Assembly: GCA_944349855.1 (NCBI GenBank)
Contig: CALVNS010000002.1
Coordinates: 44,230 to 108,229, forward strand
Direction: 5' to 3'
DNA length: 64,000 bases
Source of the DNA: an uncultured Eubacteriales bacterium
GTDB taxonomy: Bacteria; Bacillota; Clostridia; Christensenellales; Aristaeellaceae
Shown: in pieces, positions 7,768 through 15,792 of the stretch
Layout of the letters: each line of letters begins with the position of its first letter
How positions within the stretch are numbered: position 1 is the stretch's first letter
Notes under the pieces: model-generated
Told to the model about the DNA's origin: nothing
Database searches by the model: none
The model's input: only the letters and a program-made list of their open reading frames with translations
Position numbers and translations under genes: made by a program

Positions 7768-9732
7768 ATGCGAAAAAAGAGCTTTTTCTCCTTCCTGCTG
7801 TCGCTGCTGGGCCGCGCGCTGTGGCGCCTGTTCGTGCTGGCGTTTTTTGTGCTGCTGACGGCGTTTTCGACCGTCTGCTACGGGCTGCCCGTGTGCCTGG
7901 CCGCGTCCGGCGTCGCAGCGCTCGTGCTGGCCGCGGCGCTGTTCGTGCCGGGCAATCCCGCCGCCCGCGTGCTGTGGCGGCCGCGCTTCATGCGCATCCT
8001 GACCACGTTCGTCCTCGTGCTGCTGATCGCCGCCACGCCCGCGTGCCTGGCGTTTGCCTACGCGTCGCTGCCCTCGGCCGCCTATGCGTCGGTCGATTCG
8101 GGCTTTGCGCATAGCGCGTTCCTGCGGGACAAGTACGTGCTCGTGCTCGTGCCGCATGAGGACGACGACGTCAACATGGCCGGCGCGACCATTCAGCACT
8201 TTGTCGACGCGGGCAGCGAGGTCTACGTCGCGTTCGTGACCAACGGCGACAGCGTCGGCCTGTCCAGCGAGCGGCTGTATGAGGCCGTCGCCTGCATGGA
8301 CGAGCTGGGCGTCCCGCGCGAGAACGTCTATTTCCTCGGCTACGGCGACGACTGGCAGGGCACGCATCTGTACAACCGCGCGCCGGACGAGGCCGCGCTC
8401 TCGCTCATCGGGCGCGACCGCACCTACGGCACGGCGGGCCTGCGCGACTTCGCCACCGAGCAGACGGGCGAGGCGCACCTGTACACGCGCGCCAACTGCC
8501 TGTCGGACATCCGCACGCTGGTGGACCTGCTGTTCCCGGACGTCATCTTCTGCATCGACTACGACCCGCACGCCGACCACCGCATGACCTCGCTGCTGTT
8601 CGAGGAGGCGATGGGCCAGCTGCTCAACGAGAACCCGGCCTACCGACCGCAGGTGTTCAAGGGCTTGACGTACCTGACCGGCTGGGTCGGGCCGCGCGAC
8701 TTCTATACCCGGCCCATGGTGCAGACCGTCTCCCCGGACGAGCCGACCTGGCCGCTGGGCACGCCCGCCTACCGCTGGTCGGAGCGCGTGCGCTTCCCCG
8801 TGCCCGCAGGCTACGCCTCCTACACGCTGCGCGCCAACCGCGTCTACGCGCTGCACAGCCTGTACCCGTCACAGTCGGCCACGCTCTTCACGGCGTCCGT
8901 GGCCAACAGCGACCAGGTCTTCTTCGAGCGCGCGACAGACAGCCTGCTCTACGGCGAGCGCATCGAGGCGGCGTCCGGCGACGCATCCGTGCTGACCGAC
9001 TTCAAGCTCTTTGACACGACCGATGTGCGCGAGACGCGCTTCGACGCGGGCGTATGGACGCCCACCGAGGGCCAGCGCACGGTGCGCTGCACGTTCTCCA
9101 GCCCGCAGTCGCTCAACACCCTCACCCTCTGGGACAACCCGGATCCCGCGCAAAACGTGCTCGCCGCGACGCTGACGCTCTCGGACGGCACCGTCGTGGA
9201 GATCCCGGCGCTGGACCCGCTGGGCGCGTCCAACACGATCTCCTTCGAGCAGCGCGACGGCATCGAGTGGGCGGAGCTGACGCTGCGGCAGGTCGAAGGC
9301 GACGCGGCGGGCCTCACCGAGTGGGAACTGGCGCTGCGCGAGGCGCGGGATACGGCGTTCGTCAAGCTGACGGACGCGCAGGGCGAATTCCTCTACGAGG
9401 CGCCCGCCGCCGCGGGCGAGTCAATCGTCCTGAGCCTCTACGCCTGGCCGGCGCTGCCCGAGGGCGCGACGTTCTCTCTGACGGTGACGGACGAGGCGCG
9501 CGGGCAGGCGACCGCTGCGACGGGCCTGACGGCGGATGCCCTCACTGTCGGCGCGCTGGAGCGGGGGACCTATCGCGTGCGCGTCGTGTGCGAGCAGGAC
9601 GAGGGCCTGTACGACGAGTGCGTGCTGCGCGTGGGCGATCCGATGCTCAAGGAGCGCCTGCTGCAATGGTTTGAGCCGCGCTACGACGCGCTGCTCAAGC
9701 TGCTGCGCGAAAAGACCACCTACGCCATATGA
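7768..9732 (+). CDS. Membrane-anchored PIG-L-type deacetylase
   Basis: 654 residues. The start MRKKSFFSFLLS is set by AAGGAGGCC. About residues 12-105 contain three to four transmembrane helices. The enzyme domain follows: PHEDDDVNMAG corresponds to the PHPDDE zinc motif of the GlcNAc-PI/GlcNAc deacetylase family, and DYDPHADHRM supplies the later His residues. The C-terminal 300 residues are beta-rich (TVRCTFSSPQSLNTLTLWDN resembles a discoidin/F5-8-type carbohydrate-binding fold) with no catalytic motif. Members of the family remove N-acetyl groups from amino sugars. The likely substrate is a surface glycan. The last Glu of PHPDDE is Asp here. Confidence 0.82.
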   Translation: MRKKSFFSFLLSLLGRALWRLFVLAFFVLLTAFSTVCYGLPVCLAASGVAALVLAAALFVPGNPAARVLWRPRFMRILTTFVLVLLIAATPACLAFAYASLPSAAYASVDSGFAHSAFLRDKYVLVLVPHEDDDVNMAGATIQHFVDAGSEVYVAFVTNGDSVGLSSERLYEAVACMDELGVPRENVYFLGYGDDWQGTHLYNRAPDEAALSLIGRDRTYGTAGLRDFATEQTGEAHLYTRANCLSDIRTLVDLLFPDVIFCIDYDPHADHRMTSLLFEEAMGQLLNENPAYRPQVFKGLTYLTGWVGPRDFYTRPMVQTVSPDEPTWPLGTPAYRWSERVRFPVPAGYASYTLRANRVYALHSLYPSQSATLFTASVANSDQVFFERATDSLLYGERIEAASGDASVLTDFKLFDTTDVRETRFDAGVWTPTEGQRTVRCTFSSPQSLNTLTLWDNPDPAQNVLAATLTLSDGTVVEIPALDPLGASNTISFEQRDGIEWAELTLRQVEGDAAGLTEWELALREARDTAFVKLTDAQGEFLYEAPAAAGESIVLSLYAWPALPEGATFSLTVTDEARGQATAATGLTADALTVGALERGTYRVRVVCEQDEGLYDECVLRVGDPMLKERLLQWFEPRYDALLKLLREKTTYAI

Positions 9733-9738
9733 ACAGAG

Positions 9739-9773
9739 CGGGGCGGACGGCATTGGCCGTCCGCCCCGTTTTT
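9739..9773 (+). terminator. Rho-independent terminator after the PIG-L gene
   Basis: Thirteen-base perfect arms (9739-9751, 9756-9768) with a 4-base loop and five T residues, between convergent genes. Confidence 0.88.
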
Positions 9774-9776
9774 CGC

Positions 9777-11156
9777 CTACGCCCCGGCGCGCGCGTCGCG
9801 CTTGAGGCGGGTAAAGGTGATGAAGAACATCGTCACTGTCACCGTGACGGCGATCGTATCCGCCACCGGCTCCGCGAGAAACACCGCAAAGACCTTGTCC
9901 TGCAAAAAGGCCGGCAGGATGAAAATCAGCGGGATCAGCAGGATCACCTTGCGCAGCAGCGCGAGGAACACCGAGATCTTCGCGTTGCCCAGCGCGATGA
10001 ACGTCTGCTGGCAGGCCAGTTGCGCGCCGAAGAGCAACGAGGCCGCCATGTACACGCGCATGGCGCGGCAGGCATAGGCCGTCAGCGCCGGATCGTCGGT
10101 GAAGATCGATACGTACACCTGCGGCGCGAACATCGCCACCGCCCACAGCAGCGCGGAAAACGCCAGACACGCGATCAGCAGCAGCACGAACGCACGGTTA
10201 ACGCGCTCCATCTTGCGCGCGCCGTAGTTGAAGCTGACGATCGGCTGCGCGCCCTGCGTGAGCCCCTGCAGCGGCAGCATGCAGAACTGCATCGCGCTGG
10301 AGAGGATGGTCATCGCGCCCACGGCCATGTCGCCGCCGTATTTGAGCAGCGAGGTGTTGAAGCACACGGACAGCACGCTCTCGGTAAACTGCATGATGAA
10401 CGGCGAGACGCCCAGCGCTACGCACGGCAGCACGACCTGCGCGCGCGGGCGCAGGCACGCGCGGCGGATGCGCAGGAAGCTGCGCTCGCTCGTCAGAAAG
10501 CGCACGACCCAGATGCTGGAGACCGCCTGAGAGAGCACCGTCGCCAGCGCCGCGCCGCGCACGCCCATGCCCAGCACAAAGATGAACACCGGGTCCAGCA
10601 CGATGTTGAGCACCGCGCCGATGAGCACCGTCAGCATGCCCATCGTCGCATAGCCCTGCGCGTTGATGAACGCGTTCAGCCCCAGCGCCAGCTGCACGAA
10701 CACCGTGCCCAGCGCGTAGATTCGCATGTAGTCCCACGCATAGCCGACGGTGTTCTCGCTTGCGCCAAAGAGCAGCAGGATGCGCTCGCCCCACAGCAGC
10801 ACCACCGCCGTCAGCACCGCGGCGACCACCAGCAGCATCGTCGTGCAGTTGCCCAGCGTCTGTTCCGCGCCCTCCTTGTCGCCGCGCCCCAGCATGATCG
10901 ACGCGCGCGGCGCGCCGCCCATGCTCACCAGCGCCGCAAACGCCGAGATCGCCAGGATCAGCGGCATCGTCACGCCCACGCCCGTCAGCGCGTCTGCGCC
11001 CACGCCCTCGATGTGGCCGATGTACATGCGGTCGACCATGTTGTACAACACGTTGATCACCTGCGCCACGATGGCAGGCAGCGCCAGCCTGCACAGCAGC
11101 TTGCCCACGCTGCCCGTGCCCAGGTCAACCCCGCGCGCCGCATGCGTTCCATTCAT
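9777..11156 (-). CDS. MATE-family multidrug efflux transporter
   Basis: 459 residues with about twelve hydrophobic helices in two similar halves. It starts ...GSVGKLLCRLALPAIVAQ, then NVLYNMVDRMYIGHIEGVGADALTGVG, the classic MATE helix 1-2 region. The second half has GLTQGAQPIVSFNYGARK, matching the QGxQPIxxxNYGA motif. MATE proteins export cationic compounds or metabolites using Na+ or H+ gradients; the cargo is unknown. The ATG overlaps the MarR stop (ATGA), so the two are translated together and the pump is probably controlled by that regulator. Confidence 0.92.
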   Translation of the reverse strand: MNGTHAARGVDLGTGSVGKLLCRLALPAIVAQVINVLYNMVDRMYIGHIEGVGADALTGVGVTMPLILAISAFAALVSMGGAPRASIMLGRGDKEGAEQTLGNCTTMLLVVAAVLTAVVLLWGERILLLFGASENTVGYAWDYMRIYALGTVFVQLALGLNAFINAQGYATMGMLTVLIGAVLNIVLDPVFIFVLGMGVRGAALATVLSQAVSSIWVVRFLTSERSFLRIRRACLRPRAQVVLPCVALGVSPFIMQFTESVLSVCFNTSLLKYGGDMAVGAMTILSSAMQFCMLPLQGLTQGAQPIVSFNYGARKMERVNRAFVLLLIACLAFSALLWAVAMFAPQVYVSIFTDDPALTAYACRAMRVYMAASLLFGAQLACQQTFIALGNAKISVFLALLRKVILLIPLIFILPAFLQDKVFAVFLAEPVADTIAVTVTVTMFFITFTRLKRDARAGA

Positions 11157-11611
11157 AGCTCTTCCTCCTTGTCCTGAAGCAGCCGGTTCATATTCGCGTC
11201 GATCCGGCGCAGCACGTCCAGCGCGATGGAAAGGCGCTCCGGCTCAATGCCCTCCGCTGCGCATGCCACCAGCCGCTCCTCACTGGCCCGCAGGCGCGCG
11301 AGGATGTCCTGGCAGCCCGCGTTCAGCGAAAGGTGCACGATGCGTCTGTCGCCCTCGTCACGCTGCGCGCAGATCAGTCCGCGGCGCAGCAGCGAGTCGA
11401 CCGAGCGCGCGACCAGGCCCTTGGAGATGCCCTTGTAGCGCGCGATGTCGCTGGCAGTATCCAGCGACGGGACATTGTTGTACAGGAACATCAGCACCGC
11501 GATTTCGTTGGGCGTGAACTGGTATTCTGCCACGGCCTCCTGCACGTACCGCTTGTAGAGGCGCTCCAGCTTGGACAGGCCTGCAAAAAAGCCCTCCTCA
11601 AATGGCCGCAT
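11153..11611 (-). CDS. MarR-family regulator of the MATE pump
   Basis: 152 residues from MRPFEEGFFAGL. An in-frame ATG lies five codons upstream, but its codons (ATGGAGGAATCATCC) themselves contain the GGAGGA ribosome site for the chosen start. The winged-helix region is TPNEIAVLMFLYNNVPSLDTASDIAR, SKGLVARSVDSLLRRGLI, then the wing RDEGDRRIVHLSL, which includes the DxRxxxxxLT-like motif of the family. It probably represses itself and the overlapping MATE gene; a dyad lies in its leader. The ligand is unknown. Confidence 0.9.
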   Translation of the reverse strand: MRPFEEGFFAGLSKLERLYKRYVQEAVAEYQFTPNEIAVLMFLYNNVPSLDTASDIARYKGISKGLVARSVDSLLRRGLICAQRDEGDRRIVHLSLNAGCQDILARLRASEERLVACAAEGIEPERLSIALDVLRRIDANMNRLLQDKEEEL

Positions 11612-11629
11612 GGATGATTCCTCCATCTT

Positions 11630-11645
11630 GGTTTACTTGTAGACC
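11630..11645 (-). promoter_or_regulatory. Candidate MarR operator
   Basis: Imperfect 16-base palindrome GGTTTACTTGTAGACC (one mismatch) between the -10 and the marR start, a typical autoregulatory position. Confidence 0.45.
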
Positions 11646-11662
11646 GTTTTTTTCAGGAGAAC

Positions 11663-11691
11663 ATCATACCCCCGCCGCATTGAATTGTCAA
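11663..11691 (-). promoter_or_regulatory. Sigma-A promoter of marR-MATE
   Basis: Read leftward: TTGACA, 17-base spacer, TATGAT. A near-consensus promoter. Confidence 0.82.
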
Positions 11692-11714
11692 GGGGGCAGG
11701 ACGCCGCGCGGCAC

Positions 11715-11740
11715 AAAAAAAGACCGCGGTCAATGCGGCC
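11715..11740 (-). terminator. Terminator of the PepSY-like gene
   Basis: Read leftward: GGCCGC, 7-base loop, GCGGTC (one G-U pair), then seven T residues, just past the stop of the exported protein. Confidence 0.75.
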
Positions 11741-11745
11741 TGGGG

Positions 11746-12414
11746 TTATCCGTTTCCATCGGCTGGACAGTAGGTATGCAGCGCCTCGCCGGTCATGGGG
11801 TCGAAGTATCCCCCGTAATAGCCGAGCGTCAGGTCTCCCCGCAGCAAGAAGTCGACCGTATACAGCGGTGGATCGGCAAAGGCGCCGTCTTCGCGCACGA
11901 TGCGCCAGGGACCGTCCTCTCCGCCGCCGCTCTCCACATAGCGCACGCATCCATAGGGCGCGTCGTACAGGTCCTCCGGCTTCACGCCATAGCGCTGCGC
12001 AAGCACCTCGCGCGCGATCTCGCGCACCGTCAGCGCACTCAGGTCCTGCGCACGCGGGATGCCGAAATTGCCGCCGTTTTCGGCTGCGTAGTCGACGACG
12101 CTGCGCTGCAGGTAGAACGCCTCCGCGTCGTCGGCGCGCATGACCTCGCCCGTCTGCCCGTCCAGCTCCACGGCATAGGAGAGCCCGCTGCGCGAAAACA
12201 CGACGCGCCATATCCGACGGTAGGGGGCGCTCGCTTCACTCAGGAGGCGCGCAGACACGCCGTAGGCCATGATCGACTCCTCCGTCTCGCCGCAGGCGCT
12301 CTGAAAATAGGTCTGCGCCAGCGACATGGCCTGCGCGCCGTCGATCTGCGCGCACACATGCGCAGGCAGCGCCAGCATCAGGGCCGCCAACAGTGCGCAC
12401 AATCCGTTTTTCAT
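11746..12414 (-). CDS. Exported protein with two PepSY-like repeats
   Basis: 222 residues. The signal peptide MKNGLCALLAALMLALPAHVCA ends near residue 22 with an AxA-like site. Two similar modules follow: WRVVFSRSGLSYAVELDGQTGEVM and YTVDFLLRGDLTLGYYGGYFDPMTGEAL. Each is a strand pair ending in the D/P-x-TGE turn typical of PepSY-like domains. The last residues (PADGNG) and the segment VREIAREVLAQRYGV resemble the C-terminus of the M56 protein 0.8 kb to the right, which ends PEDGNG. PepSY-like domains usually inhibit or chaperone proteases. The role here is inferred. It diverges from the XRE regulator. Confidence 0.7.
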   Translation of the reverse strand: MKNGLCALLAALMLALPAHVCAQIDGAQAMSLAQTYFQSACGETEESIMAYGVSARLLSEASAPYRRIWRVVFSRSGLSYAVELDGQTGEVMRADDAEAFYLQRSVVDYAAENGGNFGIPRAQDLSALTVREIAREVLAQRYGVKPEDLYDAPYGCVRYVESGGGEDGPWRIVREDGAFADPPLYTVDFLLRGDLTLGYYGGYFDPMTGEALHTYCPADGNG

Positions 12415-12495
12415 GGTCTTCTCCCCCTCGACGGTGAAGTCCGCCGCCCTTTGCCGGGCGCGGCTCAGGTTGAGTCATGCACAACAATCGCGCCA

Positions 12496-12525
12496 TTGCA
12501 TTCATGAGCACACCCATGATATCAT
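12496..12525 (+). promoter_or_regulatory. Promoter of the XRE regulator
   Basis: TTGCAT, 18-base spacer, TATCAT, about 40 bases before the start. Confidence 0.5.
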
Positions 12526-12565
12526 CAAAGCGGATCGATCCAAAATACATACGCGGGAGGTCGCT

Positions 12566-13198
12566 ATGATGCACCTGGCGGAAAATTTAAAGAAGCATCG
12601 CAAGCTGAAAAATCTGACGCAGGAGGATGTGGCGGAATATTTGGGGATTACGCCGCAGAGCGTGTCCAAATGGGAGCGTGAGGAGTCCTACCCGGATATC
12701 ACGCTTCTGCCCGCATTGGCCAATCTCTTTGAGACGAGCATCGACCTGTTGGTCGGAATGGATGCCATTCGCGCGGAAGAGACGCGATACAACATTCACA
12801 GAAAGGCCATCGCCTACCAGCGAAGGGGCGATTACGACCTGGCGGAAAGGACCTATCGCGATGCGCTGCTGATCTATCCCAACAAGCCGGGCATGATTCT
12901 GGGCCTTGCAGGCACGCTTGCGCTCAAGGGCAGCACGCACGAGGCGATTGAGCTCATGGAAAGGGGCTTGCCCATATCGCTCAACGAAAGGCAAAAATCC
13001 ACCATGCGGGCGGCGCTGTGCTTTCTGTACCTGAAGGCCGGATATGAGACGAAGGCCAACAGGCTGGCCGCGGAGCTTCCACATGCGAGAGAAAGCCGCG
13101 AAGTCATCCAGCCGCTCATCCAGCAGGGGCTATGCGAAGCGGAAATCAACGAAAACATAGAGCGGATTCTGCTTGGCGACGGCAAGGAGATCTGGTAA
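12566..13198 (+). CDS. XRE-family regulator with TPR-like C-terminus
   Basis: 210 residues. The start MMHLAENLKKHRK follows GGGAGG by five bases; a second ATG is adjacent. Residues 5-62 form the Cro/CI helix-turn-helix (NLTQEDVAEYLGITPQSVSKWEREES, then YPDITLLPALANLFETSIDLLVG), the arrangement seen in many Firmicutes. Residues 75-150 are helical and TPR-like (AYQRRGDYDLAERTYRDALL, GLAGTLALKGSTHEAIELME). TPR-fused XRE proteins often respond to peptides or partner proteins. The target is not obvious; the PepSY gene and the M56 locus are its flanking neighbours. Confidence 0.85.
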   Translation: MMHLAENLKKHRKLKNLTQEDVAEYLGITPQSVSKWEREESYPDITLLPALANLFETSIDLLVGMDAIRAEETRYNIHRKAIAYQRRGDYDLAERTYRDALLIYPNKPGMILGLAGTLALKGSTHEAIELMERGLPISLNERQKSTMRAALCFLYLKAGYETKANRLAAELPHARESREVIQPLIQQGLCEAEINENIERILLGDGKEIW

Positions 13199-13242
13199 AA
13201 TCAAGCATGCTCCGATCCCGGGGGCATCGGCGGCCGCCATTT

Positions 13243-15246
13243 TCATCCGTTGCCGTCCTCAGGGCCGCACGCGGCGAGCACTTCGCCCGTGACGGGCTGG
13301 ATGTAGACGCTGTATCCCTGGGTGGGGTCGTCGCCGTATCGCAGGTTGACCTGATAGTACGGCCGGTTGAAGGTGACAATTTCATCGCCGTTACGCACGC
13401 GGGACTGGTAGCTGCCGTCCTCGCCGACCGTGATGAAGTAGACGCCGTCCGGCTCGGCCGGCTCCAGTCCGCCCTCATCCAGCCCCCACCGCTCCGCGAC
13501 GGCCCGGCGCGCGATGTCGGTCGCCTCCCGGGCGGAGATGTCGCCCTCTCTGGGCACGCCATGATCCCCGCCCCACGCCTCGGCCCGCCGCTCGAACATC
13601 CATGTCTCTTCGCTGCGGATCGCCTCGGACGACAGCAGCAGCTCAAACGCCCGGGGCAGCGATTTTTGCACGCTGGCCACGAACGCCTCCCCCACCTTCA
13701 CACTCCAGACCAGGACAAAGCCCGTCTCATTTCCCGCCTGTACGTGGTACCAATCCCCGACGCGGCCCCACAGCGTCACCTCCGTCCCGGCGCTGAGCAG
13801 GCCGATCGCCTGCGCGTCATCCCGCGCCTGCGCCAGCAGGAAGGCCTGCGTCGTGACCCGGCCGCGGGGCAACGATGCCGCTTGCGCGTTTCTCGGGCCC
13901 GTCGCTCCCATCAGGTCGCTCAGCGGCACGTAGCCATATACCGCTCCATTGCCAAAAGAGCCGTAGGCCCAATCCTGCCCCGCATAGATGCGCTCCGCAT
14001 GAAACGGCGCGCCATCGTAATAAACCGCCAACGGCGTTTCCCACAGGCTCGCATCCGGCTGCGCGCAAAGCCGCGTGCCCACGCCATGCGTGCCGGAAAC
14101 GCTCACCGCGACGCCATAGGGGATCGCCTCTTGCGACGCCTGCGTCGCCATGGGCGCAGCCGCATCCGTCGCCACGGGCGTAGCCGCATCCGTCGCCATG
14201 GGCGTCAATGCCGCCCGCGCCGTCTCCTCCTCCGGCTCCAGCGCCAGCGCCATGCCCATGCCCAGCGTCAGCGCCACCGTGAGGCATGCGGCCAGCGCGC
14301 CAATGCGCTTCGTTCCCATATCCATGATCGAAAGAATGCGGCGCTTCATGCCGTTCACACCGCCGTAATAGCTCGTGCACAGCACCGAGCGCGCGCCGGA
14401 ATGACGGCGGATGATGCCGATGAGCGTCTCACTGTAGTACTGACGTGCGTCCAGGTCCGTATTGCGCACGACCAGCGCATCGCATGACGCCTCGCAGTGA
14501 TACGCCAGCGCCCGGGCGACGTAGCGCATGAATGGATTGAACCAATGCATCGCGCGCGCCAGCATCAGCAGCATCTTGGCGGGAATGTCGCCCCGGCGCA
14601 GGTGATACAGCTCGTGCAGGAGCACCAGCTCCAGCGCACGGCCGGTCAGCGCTGTATACGGCAGGAGGATGACGGGCCTGAACACGCCCACGAGCATGGG
14701 ACTGGCCACCGCCGGGCACCGTCGCAGGCGCACACGATGGCGCACGCCCGCATGCGCCTTCGCGCGTGTCAGGGCGTCCAGCGGCTCCTTCTCTCCGATC
14801 GGACGGCTCCAGCGGCGCACGGTGCGCACGAAGCGCACATGGACGGCCAGCGATGCGGCCAGCCACGCGGTTGCGCCCAACATCCATACGGCGAACGCCG
14901 CCTGTACGGGAGAAAATGCGAAGCGCGCATCCGCCTGAAGGGCTTGCTCCCCGCCGTCTTGCGCGCCGGCGATGTCCTGCCCCTGCGCCGGCACGCCGCC
15001 GTCCTGCTGCGCGGGTGCGACCAGGCGAACCTCCCAGTCAGGGGCTGGCAGCGCCACCGTCACCGCGGCGGGGAAAGCGCCGGGACGAACCGGCACGGCA
15101 AAGCCCACCACCACCACCAGCCACAGCGCATACAGACAGCGCGGACTGTAGCGGCGCTCAAGCAGCGGCGTGAGCGCCAGCAGCAGGCACGAAAGAACCG
15201 TCATCGTAAGCGTGCACTCCAGGAGGTTCAGCAGGAACCCCTCCAT
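13243..15246 (-). CDS. BlaR1/M56-type membrane protease sensor with SH3-like and PepSY-like domains
   Basis: 667 residues. Hydrophobic helices lie near 5-25, 38-58, 115-137 and 314-334. The M56 zinc protease motif is HELYH (H211, E212, H215), with EASCD at 252-256 as the further ligand region. After the last helix comes a threonine/alanine linker of tandem repeats (ATDAATPVATDAA). It is followed by two SH3b-like modules (AVYYDGAPFHAERIY..., SAGTEVTLWGRVGDWYHVQ) and a PepSY-like module ending PVTGEVLAACGPEDGNG. BlaR1 proper ends in a penicillin-binding domain, which is absent. By analogy the protease should cleave the BlaI-type repressor on an envelope signal. It starts three bases after blaI. 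Confidence 0.85.
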   Translation of the reverse strand: MEGFLLNLLECTLTMTVLSCLLLALTPLLERRYSPRCLYALWLVVVVGFAVPVRPGAFPAAVTVALPAPDWEVRLVAPAQQDGGVPAQGQDIAGAQDGGEQALQADARFAFSPVQAAFAVWMLGATAWLAASLAVHVRFVRTVRRWSRPIGEKEPLDALTRAKAHAGVRHRVRLRRCPAVASPMLVGVFRPVILLPYTALTGRALELVLLHELYHLRRGDIPAKMLLMLARAMHWFNPFMRYVARALAYHCEASCDALVVRNTDLDARQYYSETLIGIIRRHSGARSVLCTSYYGGVNGMKRRILSIMDMGTKRIGALAACLTVALTLGMGMALALEPEEETARAALTPMATDAATPVATDAAAPMATQASQEAIPYGVAVSVSGTHGVGTRLCAQPDASLWETPLAVYYDGAPFHAERIYAGQDWAYGSFGNGAVYGYVPLSDLMGATGPRNAQAASLPRGRVTTQAFLLAQARDDAQAIGLLSAGTEVTLWGRVGDWYHVQAGNETGFVLVWSVKVGEAFVASVQKSLPRAFELLLSSEAIRSEETWMFERRAEAWGGDHGVPREGDISAREATDIARRAVAERWGLDEGGLEPAEPDGVYFITVGEDGSYQSRVRNGDEIVTFNRPYYQVNLRYGDDPTQGYSVYIQPVTGEVLAACGPEDGNG
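14138..14209. repeat. Three 24-base tandem repeats encoding the M56 linker
   Basis: Units at 14138-14161, 14162-14185 and 14186-14209 differ by a few bases and encode the MATDAAxP-type linker between the membrane part and the extracellular domains. Repeat number could vary between strains. Confidence 0.8.
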
Positions 15247-15249
15247 ATG

Positions 15250-15633
15250 TCACCGCCCCTTTTCTCTCGCTTCCTTTACAAAGCGCGCCAGCTCGTCCAG
15301 GTCGTCCTGCGTCAGTTCGTCCCGTCGCAGCGCGCCGATCAGGCTGGCAACGCTGTTGTTGTGATAGCGGCTGACAAACGACTCCGTCTCCATGCGCAGA
15401 TACGCCTCGCGCGTGATCAGCGGATAAAAGGCGCGCCCGCGCCCCGGCCCCTGCTCGGCCCGCAAAAATCCCCGCTCCGTCAGCCTTCCAAAGAGGGATA
15501 CCACCGTCTGAATCTTCCAGCCGCGCTCACGCCCAAGCCTGTCCATCACCGTGGTCGTCGTCACCGGCGGCTGTGCGTCCCAAATCACCTGCATCACCTG
15601 AAATTCCGCATCCGGCAATCTCTTGGACTTCAT
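15250..15633 (-). CDS. BlaI/MecI/CopY-family repressor
   Basis: 127 residues. The winged helix is MKSKRLPDAEFQVMQVIWDA, TTTTVMDRLGRERGWKIQTVVSLFGRL, then the wing GFLRAEQGPGRGRAFYPLI, very close to BlaI. The C-terminal half is helical for dimerisation. The protease-sensitive site of BlaI (Asn-Phe) is not obvious. It leads a two-gene operon with the M56 sensor and has dyads in its own promoter, so autorepression relieved by the protease is likely. No beta-lactamase or PBP gene is in the window, so the regulated target may be the divergent esterase or lie elsewhere. Confidence 0.92.
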   Translation of the reverse strand: MKSKRLPDAEFQVMQVIWDAQPPVTTTTVMDRLGRERGWKIQTVVSLFGRLTERGFLRAEQGPGRGRAFYPLITREAYLRMETESFVSRYHNNSVASLIGALRRDELTQDDLDELARFVKEAREKGR

Positions 15634-15653
15634 GCGATCCCCTCCTCCCGATC

Positions 15654-15678
15654 AAGACAATATGTCTTATATAGACAT
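15654..15678. promoter_or_regulatory. BlaI-type operator: two overlapping dyads
   Basis: AAGACA-ATA-TGTCTT at 15654-15668 overlaps ATGTCT-TATAT-AGACAT at 15662-15678. The GACA/TGTC half-sites resemble the TACAnnTGTA operators of BlaI/MecI. They cover the start region of the blaI promoter. A further AGACAT half-site lies at 15752-15757 in the divergent leader. Confidence 0.7.
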
Positions 15679-15705
15679 GTTACCCTCTCCCGCCTCGTTT
15701 GTCAA
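15677..15705 (-). promoter_or_regulatory. Promoter of blaI-M56 operon
   Basis: Read leftward: TTGACA, 17-base spacer, TAACAT. The -10 touches the operator dyad. Confidence 0.72.
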
Positions 15706-15717
15706 GCCCATTTGCGC

Positions 15718-15746
15718 TTGACAGTCCGCCGCACGGCCCGTATACT
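15718..15746 (+). promoter_or_regulatory. Divergent sigma-A promoter of the esterase gene
   Basis: TTGACA, 17-base spacer, TATACT: near-consensus, 13 bases from the blaI -35. Confidence 0.8.
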
Positions 15747-15792
15747 ACTAAAGACATCCAATTCAAAAGACCGGCGGAAGAGGGGACAATCG

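Noticed and set aside
15250-15633. Beta-lactam resistance locus (blaI-blaR1)
   Set aside because: The sensor lacks the penicillin-binding domain and no beta-lactamase or mecA-type gene is present.
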